Assembly (NCBI GenBank): GCA_012031225.1
Contig: JAAUTZ010000027.1
Span: 1-39,622, forward strand
DNA length: 39,622 nt
Origin: Chloroflexaceae bacterium
GTDB taxonomy: Bacteria > Chloroflexota > Chloroflexia > Chloroflexales > Chloroflexaceae
Reading direction: 5' to 3'
The notes beneath the pieces are model-generated. The model was not told the DNA's origin and ran no database searches. It worked only from the letters and a program-made list of their open reading frames with translations. Below, one piece after another: positions 16,581 to 24,352 of this stretch; the stretch's first letter is position 1; each line of letters begins with the position of its first letter. A program made the position numbers and the translations under genes.

Positions 16581-17621
16581 CTAGAAAAAGGCTTTGGCAA
16601 ACCGCAATGCACCTTGCTTCCATGGCACCCGATGCGAGATTCCAGATGCGCCTTTGATCTGGTCAATATGGTCTACATACCATTGGTAATTGCGAATCAG
16701 AGCTTGTTGGTTGGAATACTTGGGCTGGTAGCCAAGCACTTGCTCGGCTTTCTCAATCGAGACAAACGAGTCCTTCGAGACGGTTTCGTAGACCCACTTG
16801 TAGAGCGGCGATAAGCCCATCGCCTCTAGCACCCGCAGGGCAAGGATCATCGGCATAGCGGGGAAGGGCACAACCCGCTTGCCGTAGCCAGCATAATCGA
16901 GGACGGCTTGGAAATCCTCCGCAACCGTGCCGTATTCTTTGGCACCGATGTTGAAGGTATCGTTGACGCGGTGCTTGTCGAGCGTGGCAACGAGATAGAT
17001 GGCATCACACAGATCATCCACATCAAGATACTGGTAGTAGTTCTTGCCGCTGCCGATGATCGGGAAGCCGTGCCCCGTCATCGCCCAATCGTAGAAGAGC
17101 GCAAACACGCCGAGCCGCTCTGGGCCGATGAACGATTTGGGGCGCAGGATCGGCACACACAGCCCCTTCTGGCGATATTCAAGGCAGAGCTGTTCGGCTT
17201 CGATCTTGGCAATGCCATAGGGCCCCACGCCGCTTAGTTTGTCATCCTCATAGATCGGGTGGTGATCGGGGATGCCATACACCGCCGTCGAGGAGATATG
17301 GATCACCCGCTGCACCCCGTGCTGCACAGCAACATCAAGCACATTGCGGGTCCCGTCAATATCGGTGGAAAGAATATCTTCCTTGCTGTAGAGCGGCAGC
17401 GCGGCAGCGGTATGGACAACTACATCTACCCGCGCCATAGCCCGTTCGACGGCGGCACGGTCACGGATGTCGCCAGTGTGGATCGAGACTTTGCCGATAG
17501 CATCGGGGTAATCAAATGGGGCAATGTCTAGCGAGGTAACTTGATGCCCCTTGCGAAGCAGGTAACGAATCAAGTTGATCCCCAAGAATCCGGCTCCACC
17601 CGTAATCATATATCGCGCCAT
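16581..17621 (-). CDS. Extended SDR sugar-nucleotide epimerase/dehydratase
   Basis: A 346-residue NAD(P)-dependent extended short-chain dehydrogenase/reductase. The Rossmann start is MITGGAGFLGINLIRYLL (GGAGFLG at 8-14). Catalytic residues are the Ser/Thr in HISSTAVYG (about 110-112), Tyr135 and Lys139 in YGIAKIEAEQ. The substrate half has LRPKSFIGPERLGVFALFYDWA and YQYLDVDDLCDAIYLV. These proteins act on UDP- or dTDP-sugars; the product cannot be fixed. The ATG is preceded by GAAGGAG. It has its own promoter candidate in the 150-base gap upstream, overlapping a palindrome. Most likely it supplies a sugar to the glycan locus, though a lipid or sterol substrate is not excluded. Confidence 0.85.
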   Translation of the reverse strand: MARYMITGGAGFLGINLIRYLLRKGHQVTSLDIAPFDYPDAIGKVSIHTGDIRDRAAVERAMARVDVVVHTAAALPLYSKEDILSTDIDGTRNVLDVAVQHGVQRVIHISSTAVYGIPDHHPIYEDDKLSGVGPYGIAKIEAEQLCLEYRQKGLCVPILRPKSFIGPERLGVFALFYDWAMTGHGFPIIGSGKNYYQYLDVDDLCDAIYLVATLDKHRVNDTFNIGAKEYGTVAEDFQAVLDYAGYGKRVVPFPAMPMILALRVLEAMGLSPLYKWVYETVSKDSFVSIEKAEQVLGYQPKYSNQQALIRNYQWYVDHIDQIKGASGISHRVPWKQGALRFAKAFF

Positions 17622-17665
17622 ACAAACACACTCCTTCAGGTCTCAAACCAGTTGAGGCTCCTTCT

Positions 17666-17694
17666 ATCCTACCAAAATATGGGGCAGTATGCAA
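17666..17694 (-). promoter_or_regulatory. Internal promoter upstream of the SDR gene
   Basis: On the minus strand TTGCAT (17694-17689) is 17 bases from TAGGAT (17671-17666), which also carries the TGG extension directly upstream. It lies about 45 bases before the SDR start and overlaps an interrupted palindrome. Confidence 0.55.
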
Positions 17695-17703
17695 CTACCC
17701 CAT
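17679..17703. repeat. 25-bp interrupted palindrome over the -35 box, operator candidate
   Basis: The arms ATGGGGCAGT (17679-17688) and ACTACCCCAT (17694-17703) are reverse complements except at one position, around the 5-base centre ATGCA. The centre coincides with the -35 hexamer of the SDR promoter. The layout suits a dimeric repressor. It could instead fold as an RNA hairpin after the GME gene. Confidence 0.5.
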
Positions 17704-17771
17704 TCGATCCGCATCCCTTAATTTATCTGCGCCAGCCTGCCGATGATATGATGATCTAACGCCTGCACAGG

Positions 17772-18788
17772 CTAGCGTGCAACGCTGAGATGGGCTTCGT
17801 GCGGCGGCTGAAGTTGCCCACCCACTTGCTGCTCGATCCACGCATAGGTACGGGCTAGCCCATCCTCTAAGCTAATCTGCGGATCCCAACCGAGTACCTC
17901 ACGCAGGCGCGTGTTGTCTGAATTGCGCCCGCGCACGCCTTGTGGGCCGGGTACGTGCTTCAGCACAATCGGGATGCCTGCAATCTCGGCGACGATCTGG
18001 GCCAGCTGGTTGATCGTGACCATGCGATCCTGCCCTAAATTGAGCGGGTGGCGATAGTCGGATTGCATCAAGCGATACAGCCCAGCGAGGCAATCATCAA
18101 TGTAGCAGAACGAGCGGGTCTGTTCGCCATCGCCCCATATCTCCACTTCAGAGTTGCCGGTGAGCTTGGCAACCGCCACTTTGCGGCACATAGCGGCGGG
18201 GGCTTTTTCGCGCCCGCCTGTCCATGTACCCAGCTCGCCGAAGATGTTGTGAAAGCGCACGATGCGCGTCTCAATGCCGTACTGCCCAGTGTAGTAGAGA
18301 CACGCCTGCTCCGCAACAAGTTTCTCCCAGCCATAGGCATCTTGCGGGTGGGCGGGGAAGGCATCCTCTTCTTTGAGCGGGGCAATGTTGGTTTCGAGCT
18401 GGCGGTACTCTGGGTAGACGCACGCCGACGAGGTATAGAGGTAGCGCGTCGCTCCGTTCACCCGTGCCGCTTCGAGCGTGTGCATATTGATCAGGGCGTT
18501 GTTGTGCAGGATCGTCGCGTGATTGCTCGAGATGAAGCCCATGCCGCCCATATCGGCGGCTAGCGCGTAGACGTGATCCATGTTGCGTGTGGCTTGCAGG
18601 CAGTTGTCCCAGCGGCGCAGATCGAGTAGCTCAAATTCGTCTGCATGGGTGGGGGCAAATTCGGGCAGCTTGATGTCCACGCCGCGCACGTAGTAGCCGC
18701 GCTGCTTGAGGAAGCCCACCAGATGATGCCCAATGAAACCGCCTGCACCCGTTACTAACACGCGCACGGGCTGTTGTTGTTGCTGCAT
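17772..18788 (-). CDS. GDP-mannose 3,5-epimerase (GME)
   Basis: A 338-residue extended SDR. GME converts GDP-D-mannose to GDP-L-galactose and GDP-L-gulose with bound NAD. Sequence features: VLVTGAGGFIGHHL (NAD loop), ALAADMGGMGFI, SSACVYPE (Cys123), QDAYGWEK (Tyr152, Lys156), GGREKAPAAMCRK (Lys195) and PQGVRGRNSDN. These four catalytic positions match Arabidopsis Cys145, Tyr174, Lys178 and Lys217 with a constant offset of 22, and long stretches between them are near-identical in style (recalled from the plant protein, not aligned here). It begins three bases after wzz, so both share one transcript. The locus therefore probably builds L-galactose, L-gulose or a derivative into its glycan. Confidence 0.88.
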   Translation of the reverse strand: MQQQQQPVRVLVTGAGGFIGHHLVGFLKQRGYYVRGVDIKLPEFAPTHADEFELLDLRRWDNCLQATRNMDHVYALAADMGGMGFISSNHATILHNNALINMHTLEAARVNGATRYLYTSSACVYPEYRQLETNIAPLKEEDAFPAHPQDAYGWEKLVAEQACLYYTGQYGIETRIVRFHNIFGELGTWTGGREKAPAAMCRKVAVAKLTGNSEVEIWGDGEQTRSFCYIDDCLAGLYRLMQSDYRHPLNLGQDRMVTINQLAQIVAEIAGIPIVLKHVPGPQGVRGRNSDNTRLREVLGWDPQISLEDGLARTYAWIEQQVGGQLQPPHEAHLSVAR

Positions 18789-18791
18789 ACA

Positions 18792-20783
18792 TCACGCTTT
18801 CTGTTCATTCGTCGGAGAATCGGACGGTGCGGCTGGGTCGGGCTGCGCGGACGGTGCGGCGGCTTGCTGGTAGGCTTGGTAGGCTTGTTGCGCTGCTTCC
18901 GCCTGCCGGAGTTGGGTCTGCTCACGCTGCGATCTGATCGCAGGTGAGGGCTTCACATACCATCGCCAGAACTGGTTCCACCTTCGTTCGGGCTTGCCAA
19001 AGATACGCTGCGGGATGCTGCCGGGTTGGGCGAATTCGAGCACCACTGTACCCAATAGCCCAACGAGTACACCCAGAATGGCAAAGAGGGCAACATTCAA
19101 AACCAACTCGTTGCTATTCGTAGGCCGGGTTGGCACCGTCGCCCGCGACGCAAAGCGCACCTCTGAGCCGGGCAGTTGATCGGCGACGTTGATCTCAGCC
19201 GATTTGCGCGAGAGCGTCGCGTAGGCTTCAAAGGCAAGATCACGGGCGCGTTCCAGATCGCGGATGTTGCCTTGATCGCGCTCGACGGCCGAACGCAAGT
19301 TGCGTAGTTCCTGCTCCAGATTGTTGATTGCGGTATTGAGCGGCGTGTTTGCAGAGGTAAAGCTCAGCAGGCCCTGCCGTTCCCGCAACTGGAGCAGATC
19401 ATCTGCAATCCGAAGGGCCGCCTGTGACAGCTCATCATCTTCCAGTGACGCGATACTTAGCTCCGCGAGGCTGCCTGTCTCGAATAGTTCGGGGTAGCGT
19501 TGCGCGATCAGGGCTGTTAGTTCGGTTTCATCCGGCGGCGTGAACAGGGTCAAGTTTTCGTCGTTGATGAGGATTTCACTCTGGGTGGCGATCAGGCTCT
19601 CGGTAGCCGTGAGCTGCTGCTCTAGGGCCGAAACCATCGCGTTCATATCGGCGACGAAGTTGGTGGGAGCCAGTGCCGCCGGATCGGTGATGTTCAACTC
19701 ACTGACATCAGCCCGCCCCAACACACCAGCAACATCCATCTTGAGGAAGGCCACCGCCAGCGCGGACGATTCGGCATCGCCGCCCTGCTGGGCTTGCTGC
19801 TGCATGGTGCGGGCCCGTTCGAGCAACCCTTCGATGCGGGCCTTGCGGTTGTATGCATCTTCAAGGATCCGCCTGCGGTCAGCAACTTGTTGGGTGTAGG
19901 TGGCAATTTGTGCGCTAGTCTGCGTATCAATGTACGCCTCCATAAGCGCACGTTTTCTCGATTGTTCCTTCTGGAAGGCAAGCAGGCGATTGGCTGAGCG
20001 CGCCGCGAGGTACTCGGTGTACAGTTCTGCGTCGCGGTCTACTTGGAAGTTGATCGTGGTTGAGATCGCTCGTTGGCGCGAATCCTGCAACACAGCCATA
20101 ATGCGCGTTTTCTCGTTGATTTCACGTTGGGCTTGGCTCACGCGGCTCTGGGCGATGGCTTGGATGAGGGCTTCTTGGGCATCATCGTAGACTTGCTTGG
20201 CCCGTAGCACATCATTCTGCACGGCATCGGTGGTGCTTGCCGGGCGGCCGTAGATGTTGTTGACAAGTTGCTCGTATTCTTCTGCCCAAGCATTGGCGAT
20301 GCGAGCGGCGAGGATCGGGTCAGGGTGCGTCACGCTAATCTCGATCAAGTCACTATCTCCACCAGCGGCAATTGTGCCTCTGACGCGATTCATAAGGCTG
20401 CCTGAGTTGAGGTCAGATTTGGGCAGTTCGTCTTGCAGCCGATCCAATACGCGCTCGGCAATGGTGCCATTCTGCACTAACGCAACCAGCGTCTCGCGGC
20501 GACTAGCATTGTTACTTTCGATCACCGTAGCAATGTTGCCCGTTAAGCCAGCAATCAGATCCTCTTCGGTAACGGTACGCACCGATGAGTCGAAGGAGAC
20601 TTGCGTGCGGGACTTGATGATTGCCACCGAAGCCTCAGTGCGGTACAGATCGGTCACGGCATCGGGCAACAAGTTGAACATGATCGCAAATATGGTGAAC
20701 AGGGCAATGGTGGTGAAGACAAACCGCCACCAGCGCAATGGGATTTCAAAGAAGGGGCGTAAGTTGATCGAGTAGTCGTTCAT
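18792..20783 (-). CDS. Wzz-like polysaccharide co-polymerase (chain-length determinant)
   Basis: A 663-residue membrane protein with the PCP plan: cytoplasmic N-terminus, first membrane helix (about 20-40), a Wzz domain (YRTEASVAIIKSRTQVSFD), a large extracytoplasmic coiled-coil region (about 160-540, with NLEQELRNLRSAVERDQGNIRDLERARDLA), the ATVPTRPTNSNE segment and a second helix (about 565-590). A Gln/Ala/Pro-rich tail of about 60 residues follows. No Walker A motif is present, so it lacks the fused tyrosine kinase of PCP-2a proteins. It would set chain length or support export. It is the first gene of the locus, behind a consensus promoter; its ATG has TGGAG eight bases upstream. Confidence 0.88.
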   Translation of the reverse strand: MNDYSINLRPFFEIPLRWWRFVFTTIALFTIFAIMFNLLPDAVTDLYRTEASVAIIKSRTQVSFDSSVRTVTEEDLIAGLTGNIATVIESNNASRRETLVALVQNGTIAERVLDRLQDELPKSDLNSGSLMNRVRGTIAAGGDSDLIEISVTHPDPILAARIANAWAEEYEQLVNNIYGRPASTTDAVQNDVLRAKQVYDDAQEALIQAIAQSRVSQAQREINEKTRIMAVLQDSRQRAISTTINFQVDRDAELYTEYLAARSANRLLAFQKEQSRKRALMEAYIDTQTSAQIATYTQQVADRRRILEDAYNRKARIEGLLERARTMQQQAQQGGDAESSALAVAFLKMDVAGVLGRADVSELNITDPAALAPTNFVADMNAMVSALEQQLTATESLIATQSEILINDENLTLFTPPDETELTALIAQRYPELFETGSLAELSIASLEDDELSQAALRIADDLLQLRERQGLLSFTSANTPLNTAINNLEQELRNLRSAVERDQGNIRDLERARDLAFEAYATLSRKSAEINVADQLPGSEVRFASRATVPTRPTNSNELVLNVALFAILGVLVGLLGTVVLEFAQPGSIPQRIFGKPERRWNQFWRWYVKPSPAIRSQREQTQLRQAEAAQQAYQAYQQAAAPSAQPDPAAPSDSPTNEQKA

Positions 20784-20910
20784 TGTATTACTCCACAGCC
20801 CAAGCAGGCTGGATCAGTATAGCCGGGCAACAGCGAGCAAAAGGCGCGTACACAAAGGAGGAAACGGTACACATTCCCCATTGTGTCGTCATGCTTCTCC
20901 ATTCGTTGGG

Positions 20911-20939
20911 ATTGTAGCAGGTGCAAGGAAACGTGTCAA
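20911..20939 (-). promoter_or_regulatory. Main promoter of the polysaccharide locus
   Basis: On the minus strand TTGACA (20939-20934) is 17 bases from TACAAT (20916-20911). The transcribed leader before wzz is about 120 bases and contains a small stem with ACACA and TGTGT arms and a further TATACT-like box (20821-20816) that may be a second start. Confidence 0.8.
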
Positions 20940-20974
20940 TGTGTTTGGGGGCGATGCTGAGAACACATCAGGCC

Positions 20975-21009
20975 GCCCGTGCCTACGGCATGATGTGCGT
21001 GGCACGGGC
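20975..21009. terminator. 9-bp inverted repeat downstream of the Crp/Fnr gene
   Basis: GCCCGTGCC (20975-20983) and GGCACGGGC (21001-21009) are exact reverse complements around 17 bases. It lies between the end of the regulator gene and the promoter of the glycan locus. There is no T-tract, so it is a stem-loop candidate with possible termination or insulation activity. Confidence 0.4.
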
Positions 21010-21032
21010 TTACGGGTGCAGGGGATGGTGCG

Positions 21033-21704
21033 TTAGCAGCCTTGTGCCACCTCGCGCAGTGCCGATGGATCGAGGAGGGTGATGCTGGAGCGGTCAATAG
21101 CGAGCAAATCGGCGGCTCGGAATTGGTTCATGACCTTTGTCACCGTCTCGCGGTAGGCATTGACCATCTCTGCTAGCTGTTGATGGGTACGACGCGGGAG
21201 TTGCAGCGGGCCTTCTTCATCGGCTACTGCGCCCGCCACTGTGCCCGCCATTTCCAGTAGCAACGAAGCCAGCCGCGCCGACACCGATTTGAACGCGACT
21301 TCATCCAGCCGCCGCCCGATCATAAGGCGGTAGTCGCCAATCACATGCAGCAGGTGCAGGCTCAATGCGGGGTGCTGATCGAGCGCAAGCTCCAGTGCTG
21401 TGCGCGGGATTGCAAGGGCTTGGACTGGGCGCAGGGCTTCCGCTAATGTATCATACTGCTGGTTGCTCGTCAGGGCGGCGTGCCCAAAAAGCTGCCCTGC
21501 CTCAACCAGTTGCAAGGTCATGACGCGCCCATTCGCAGCGAGCAGTTGCAAGCTGACCTGCCCATGCTGGACAAGATAAAATGTGGTGGCCGGTTGGGCC
21601 GGGGCATAGATACTGCTATGGCGTGGGAAACCCATTGGGATACTGTAGGGGCGGAGATACTCCCAAAGTAACTGCTGCGATGATAGTTCAGGTTCTACAC
21701 TCAT
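21033..21704 (-). CDS. Crp/Fnr-family transcription regulator
   Basis: A 223-residue regulator. Residues about 25-115 form the cyclic-nucleotide-binding-like beta roll (SSIYAPAQPATTFYLVQHGQVSLQLL, QLVEAGQLFGHAAL); a dimer helix follows (about 115-145); residues about 165-215 are the winged helix with RRTHQQLAEMVNAYRETVTKVMNQF as the HTH. The RE.VTK recognition pattern is of the Crp type. There are no N-terminal cysteines for an FNR iron-sulphur cluster; the only Cys is the last residue. The start at 21704 has GGAGGATC upstream, preferred over an in-frame codon at 21746. It lies just upstream of the polysaccharide promoter region, so control of that locus is possible but untested. Confidence 0.88.
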   Translation of the reverse strand: MSVEPELSSQQLLWEYLRPYSIPMGFPRHSSIYAPAQPATTFYLVQHGQVSLQLLAANGRVMTLQLVEAGQLFGHAALTSNQQYDTLAEALRPVQALAIPRTALELALDQHPALSLHLLHVIGDYRLMIGRRLDEVAFKSVSARLASLLLEMAGTVAGAVADEEGPLQLPRRTHQQLAEMVNAYRETVTKVMNQFRAADLLAIDRSSITLLDPSALREVAQGC

Positions 21705-21780
21705 GCAAATGATCCTCCAGCCAGTGTGGGTATCGGCGTGGTGCATTGGTTACGCCAAGTATGCATAACAATAATAGTAT

Positions 21781-21789
21781 ATTGTACCA
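21781..21789 (-). promoter_or_regulatory. Extended -10 promoter of the Crp/Fnr gene
   Basis: On the minus strand TGG-TACAAT occupies 21789-21781, followed by an AT-rich stretch. It is 77 bases upstream of the ATG. No good -35 box is seen, which is common for extended -10 promoters. Confidence 0.5.
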
Positions 21790-21933
21790 CACCCCTTCTG
21801 TTTCGGGGCTAGGAGAATGGGGCAGTAGCTTGGCGGCGAGCGCGAGCAGGAGTGCAGGAACAACGCCGCGCCGCGCGGATGTCTTGCACGAGCGATGCGG
21901 CGCAAGGAATGGCTCCCCTAGCGCAGCCTTCCT

Positions 21934-21960
21934 AGCGGCTCAGGATCGGGCCCAGCCGCT
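21934..21960 (-). terminator. 7-bp stem-loop after the LRR gene
   Basis: AGCGGCT (21934-21940) and AGCCGCT (21954-21960) pair around 13 bases, directly at the LRR stop codon. No T-tract follows on the minus strand, so termination is only possible. Confidence 0.3.
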
Positions 21961-23378
21961 CAGCGCAGGGGGTTCTCCTGCAAATACAGCTCGGCAATTG
22001 TCATGCCGTGCAGCACGGGCGGAACCCGCCGTAGCGCATTGCCACGCAAGTCCAGCATGCTCAGATTGGTCAGTTGGGCGAAGCTATCCGGAAGGCTTTC
22101 GAGGCGGTTGCCTTCGAGATTCAGCGCAATCAGATCGCGCAACTTGCCCAGCGCATCGGGCAGGCGAATGAGCGTATTGCCGCGCACATCCAATACCTGC
22201 AAGCGGTGCAGCATGCATATCTCGCTGGGCAAGAGGCGCAAGCTGTTGAACTTCAGATCAAGTTCGCGCAGATTGTCTAGCTGCCCTAATGCCGCTGGAA
22301 GCACGCTGATCTGATTACCATTTAGATCGAGGCGTTGCAAACTCGCCAAGTTGCTCACCCTGTCCGGCAAGCCCGTGAGCAGATTGCCCGCCAGATCAAG
22401 CTCGCGCAGGCTCGTCAAATTGCCGATTTCAGGGGGCAGTTCGCTCAAGCGGTTGCCACTCAGGTCAAGCTCTAGTAAGCTGGTCAAATTGCCAATTTCG
22501 GGGGGCAGGTGGGTCAATTGGTTGCCGCCCACATACAGCCGATGCAAGCTCGTCAAGGTGCCGATTTCGGGGGGCAGGTGGGTCAGATGATTGCCCCAGA
22601 CATACAGCTCACGCAGATTGGTGAGCATCCCAATCTCTGGCAGCAGCGCAGTGAGTTGATTACCGCGCATATCGAGCCGTTCGAGGGCGTGGAGCTTGCC
22701 GATCTCCGGCGGCAGCTGGCGGAGGCGGTTGCCACTCAAGTCAAGGCGACGCAGGCTCATCATCAAGCCTACATCGGCCGGCATATAGGTGATCAAGTTG
22801 CCATCGAGGAACAGCCATTCGAGATTAGGCAGTTGGCTCAGCTGGAGGGGAAAATCGTGGAGCAGGTTGCCGCCCAGTGCCAGCACCTGTAAATCGGTGA
22901 GGCGGGCAATCTCAGGCGGCATCTCGCGCAGTTGATTGCCGTGCAGATATAGCTCGCGCAGGCCGGTGAGCTGCCCTAGCTCTGGGGGCAATTGCCCCAG
23001 ATTGGCGGCACTCGCATCCAGTTCATACAGCCCCGTCAGGGTGCCCAGCGCAGCCGGCAGCGCCTCGCCGTGTGCGCCACTCAGATCAAGCCGTTGCAGA
23101 TTCGTCAGCGCACCAATTGCTGTCGGCAGGCGCGACAAATCTGCGAGGGGCAAGCGCAGTTCAATCAGGCTCTCATCGCCCGCAAATACCGCTTCCATCG
23201 CATCTGCCGGTACGCCAGTTGCCTCTTGCAACTCACGGACAATTGCCCGATCTCCCGGATCTGCATCGGCTCCCTGTGTTGTGGGGGGCATGGCCGGCAG
23301 CGATATATCCGGCAGATCAAGCGGACCCGTCGGCTCCGGCGGGTCCATTGGTGTGTGTTCCATACGTTCCTTATCCAT
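21960..23378 (-). CDS. Leucine-rich repeat protein, 17-18 repeats of 23 residues
   Basis: A 472-residue protein. Residues 1-70 form a Pro/Asp-rich, non-repetitive N-terminus without signal peptide. From residue 71 to the end there are sixteen 23-residue repeats, one of 22 and a final half repeat of 12, all on the plan LxxLDLxGNxLxxLPPEIGxLTx. The phase is nearly unbroken, so a regular solenoid is expected; repeats 8-11 are close in DNA too, suggesting recent duplication. This is the bacterial/plant-intracellular type of LRR (SDS22/Ras-group-like). It has no fused kinase, GTPase (Roc) or E3 domain. It is probably a cytoplasmic protein-binding scaffold; the partner is unknown. The start could also be the ATG six codons in, which has AAGGAA four bases upstream. 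Confidence 0.92.
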   Translation of the reverse strand: MDKERMEHTPMDPPEPTGPLDLPDISLPAMPPTTQGADADPGDRAIVRELQEATGVPADAMEAVFAGDESLIELRLPLADLSRLPTAIGALTNLQRLDLSGAHGEALPAALGTLTGLYELDASAANLGQLPPELGQLTGLRELYLHGNQLREMPPEIARLTDLQVLALGGNLLHDFPLQLSQLPNLEWLFLDGNLITYMPADVGLMMSLRRLDLSGNRLRQLPPEIGKLHALERLDMRGNQLTALLPEIGMLTNLRELYVWGNHLTHLPPEIGTLTSLHRLYVGGNQLTHLPPEIGNLTSLLELDLSGNRLSELPPEIGNLTSLRELDLAGNLLTGLPDRVSNLASLQRLDLNGNQISVLPAALGQLDNLRELDLKFNSLRLLPSEICMLHRLQVLDVRGNTLIRLPDALGKLRDLIALNLEGNRLESLPDSFAQLTNLSMLDLRGNALRRVPPVLHGMTIAELYLQENPLR

Positions 23379-23449
23379 AGCCTATCTGTTCCCCCTCAAC
23401 ACTGAGTACAATAACAACGAGCAGGCTGAGGATCTTTTTGTTATTTCTT

Positions 23450-23479
23450 TTTATACTACAATGTGGGGCATGTCGGCAA
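23450..23479 (-). promoter_or_regulatory. Promoter candidate of the LRR gene
   Basis: On the minus strand TTGCCG (23479-23474) is 18 bases from TATAAA (23455-23450), in an AT-rich stretch that stands out from the surrounding DNA. The leader to the LRR start would be about 65 bases. Confidence 0.45.
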
Positions 23480-23508
23480 GTTTTACACGGATCATGCCGA
23501 TCATGTTG

Positions 23509-24240
23509 TTAATGCGGCGCATGCCCGTGAAATGCCATCCGCAACGCCCCCGCAAGAATCACAATGGCAATTGCGCTCCACACCACCGCCCACACCAATG
23601 CCGGCACACCGGTTTGCAACTCCATCAGGCGGGCATCGGTCAAGACTTCGTGATGATGGGCAGAGAGCATAATCAAGTCTACCATATTATTCAACGCATC
23701 GAGCGTCAGTTGCACCGCCAGAAACAACAGCAGCGCGTAAGCGGCAAAAGGACTCAGCCGCTCTGCCGCAACAATCAATGCCCCCGCCAGCATTAGCCCA
23801 CTGGCAATCCCGAATGGATTGCGGACGAAGATCACGCACAATACGCCCAAGCCAATGCCCAACACTGCCAACACCGAACGGGCTGGTACGCCGCGTGCCG
23901 TCGCCACCAATAACGCCCCCCCCACGAGCGCACTGCCGACATAGCCGGCACTGGTGATGACCCAACGAATACCGCCTGCCGACCATGCAATGCCCGACAA
24001 GTCGGGGTTGACGGCGAAGCGTTGGAACTGCCCGCCAGTTGCAATTGCTGCCAATCCGTGCGATAGTTCGTGGACGAACGTACCGAGCAGCTGAAACGGA
24101 TAGAACACCATGCCTACCCACTCCACCCGCCATAGGATCATGGAAATGAACGCAAGGCCAATCACAATCAGCAGATCGCGGTAGCGCCATGTTGCCGCAG
24201 GTGCGGCGACGGTGTGGGATACCATGCGCGATGGGGACAT
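23509..24240 (-). CDS. M50-type membrane zinc metalloprotease
   Basis: A 243-residue integral membrane protein of the M50B-like kind. The zinc motif HELSHG lies at residues 57-62 at the end of a membrane helix, and a conserved ALNNMVDL segment (about 182-189) near the C-terminus probably gives the third ligand (Asp). About six membrane segments are predicted. Such proteases cut substrates within the membrane, for example anti-sigma factors or signal proteins, but no PDZ domain is present and the substrate is unknown. ATG has GAGGAG eight bases upstream. It is divergent from the binding-lipoprotein gene. Confidence 0.82.
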   Translation of the reverse strand: MSPSRMVSHTVAAPAATWRYRDLLIVIGLAFISMILWRVEWVGMVFYPFQLLGTFVHELSHGLAAIATGGQFQRFAVNPDLSGIAWSAGGIRWVITSAGYVGSALVGGALLVATARGVPARSVLAVLGIGLGVLCVIFVRNPFGIASGLMLAGALIVAAERLSPFAAYALLLFLAVQLTLDALNNMVDLIMLSAHHHEVLTDARLMELQTGVPALVWAVVWSAIAIVILAGALRMAFHGHAPH

Positions 24241-24318
24241 ACGGCTGCTCCTCTTAGCAAATTAGGCAGAAATCCGAACTCTCACGTACAATATACAACG
24301 CTAGGCTTACTGGTCTAG

Positions 24319-24346
24319 TTGCGATGATCGATAGAAGGTAGATAAT
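24319..24346 (+). promoter_or_regulatory. Promoter candidate of the binding lipoprotein, possibly leaderless
   Basis: TTGCGA (24319-24324) is 16 bases from GATAAT (24341-24346). The expected start site is at or next to the ATG at 24353, and no ribosome site lies at normal spacing, so the message may lack a leader. Confidence 0.4.
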
Positions 24347-24352
24347 GCGCCT

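Noticed and set aside
22300-22760. Regular DNA repeats about 69 bases apart that could look like an array
   Set aside because: They are in-frame leucine-rich repeats of a coding gene; there are no unique spacers or palindromic repeats as in CRISPR.
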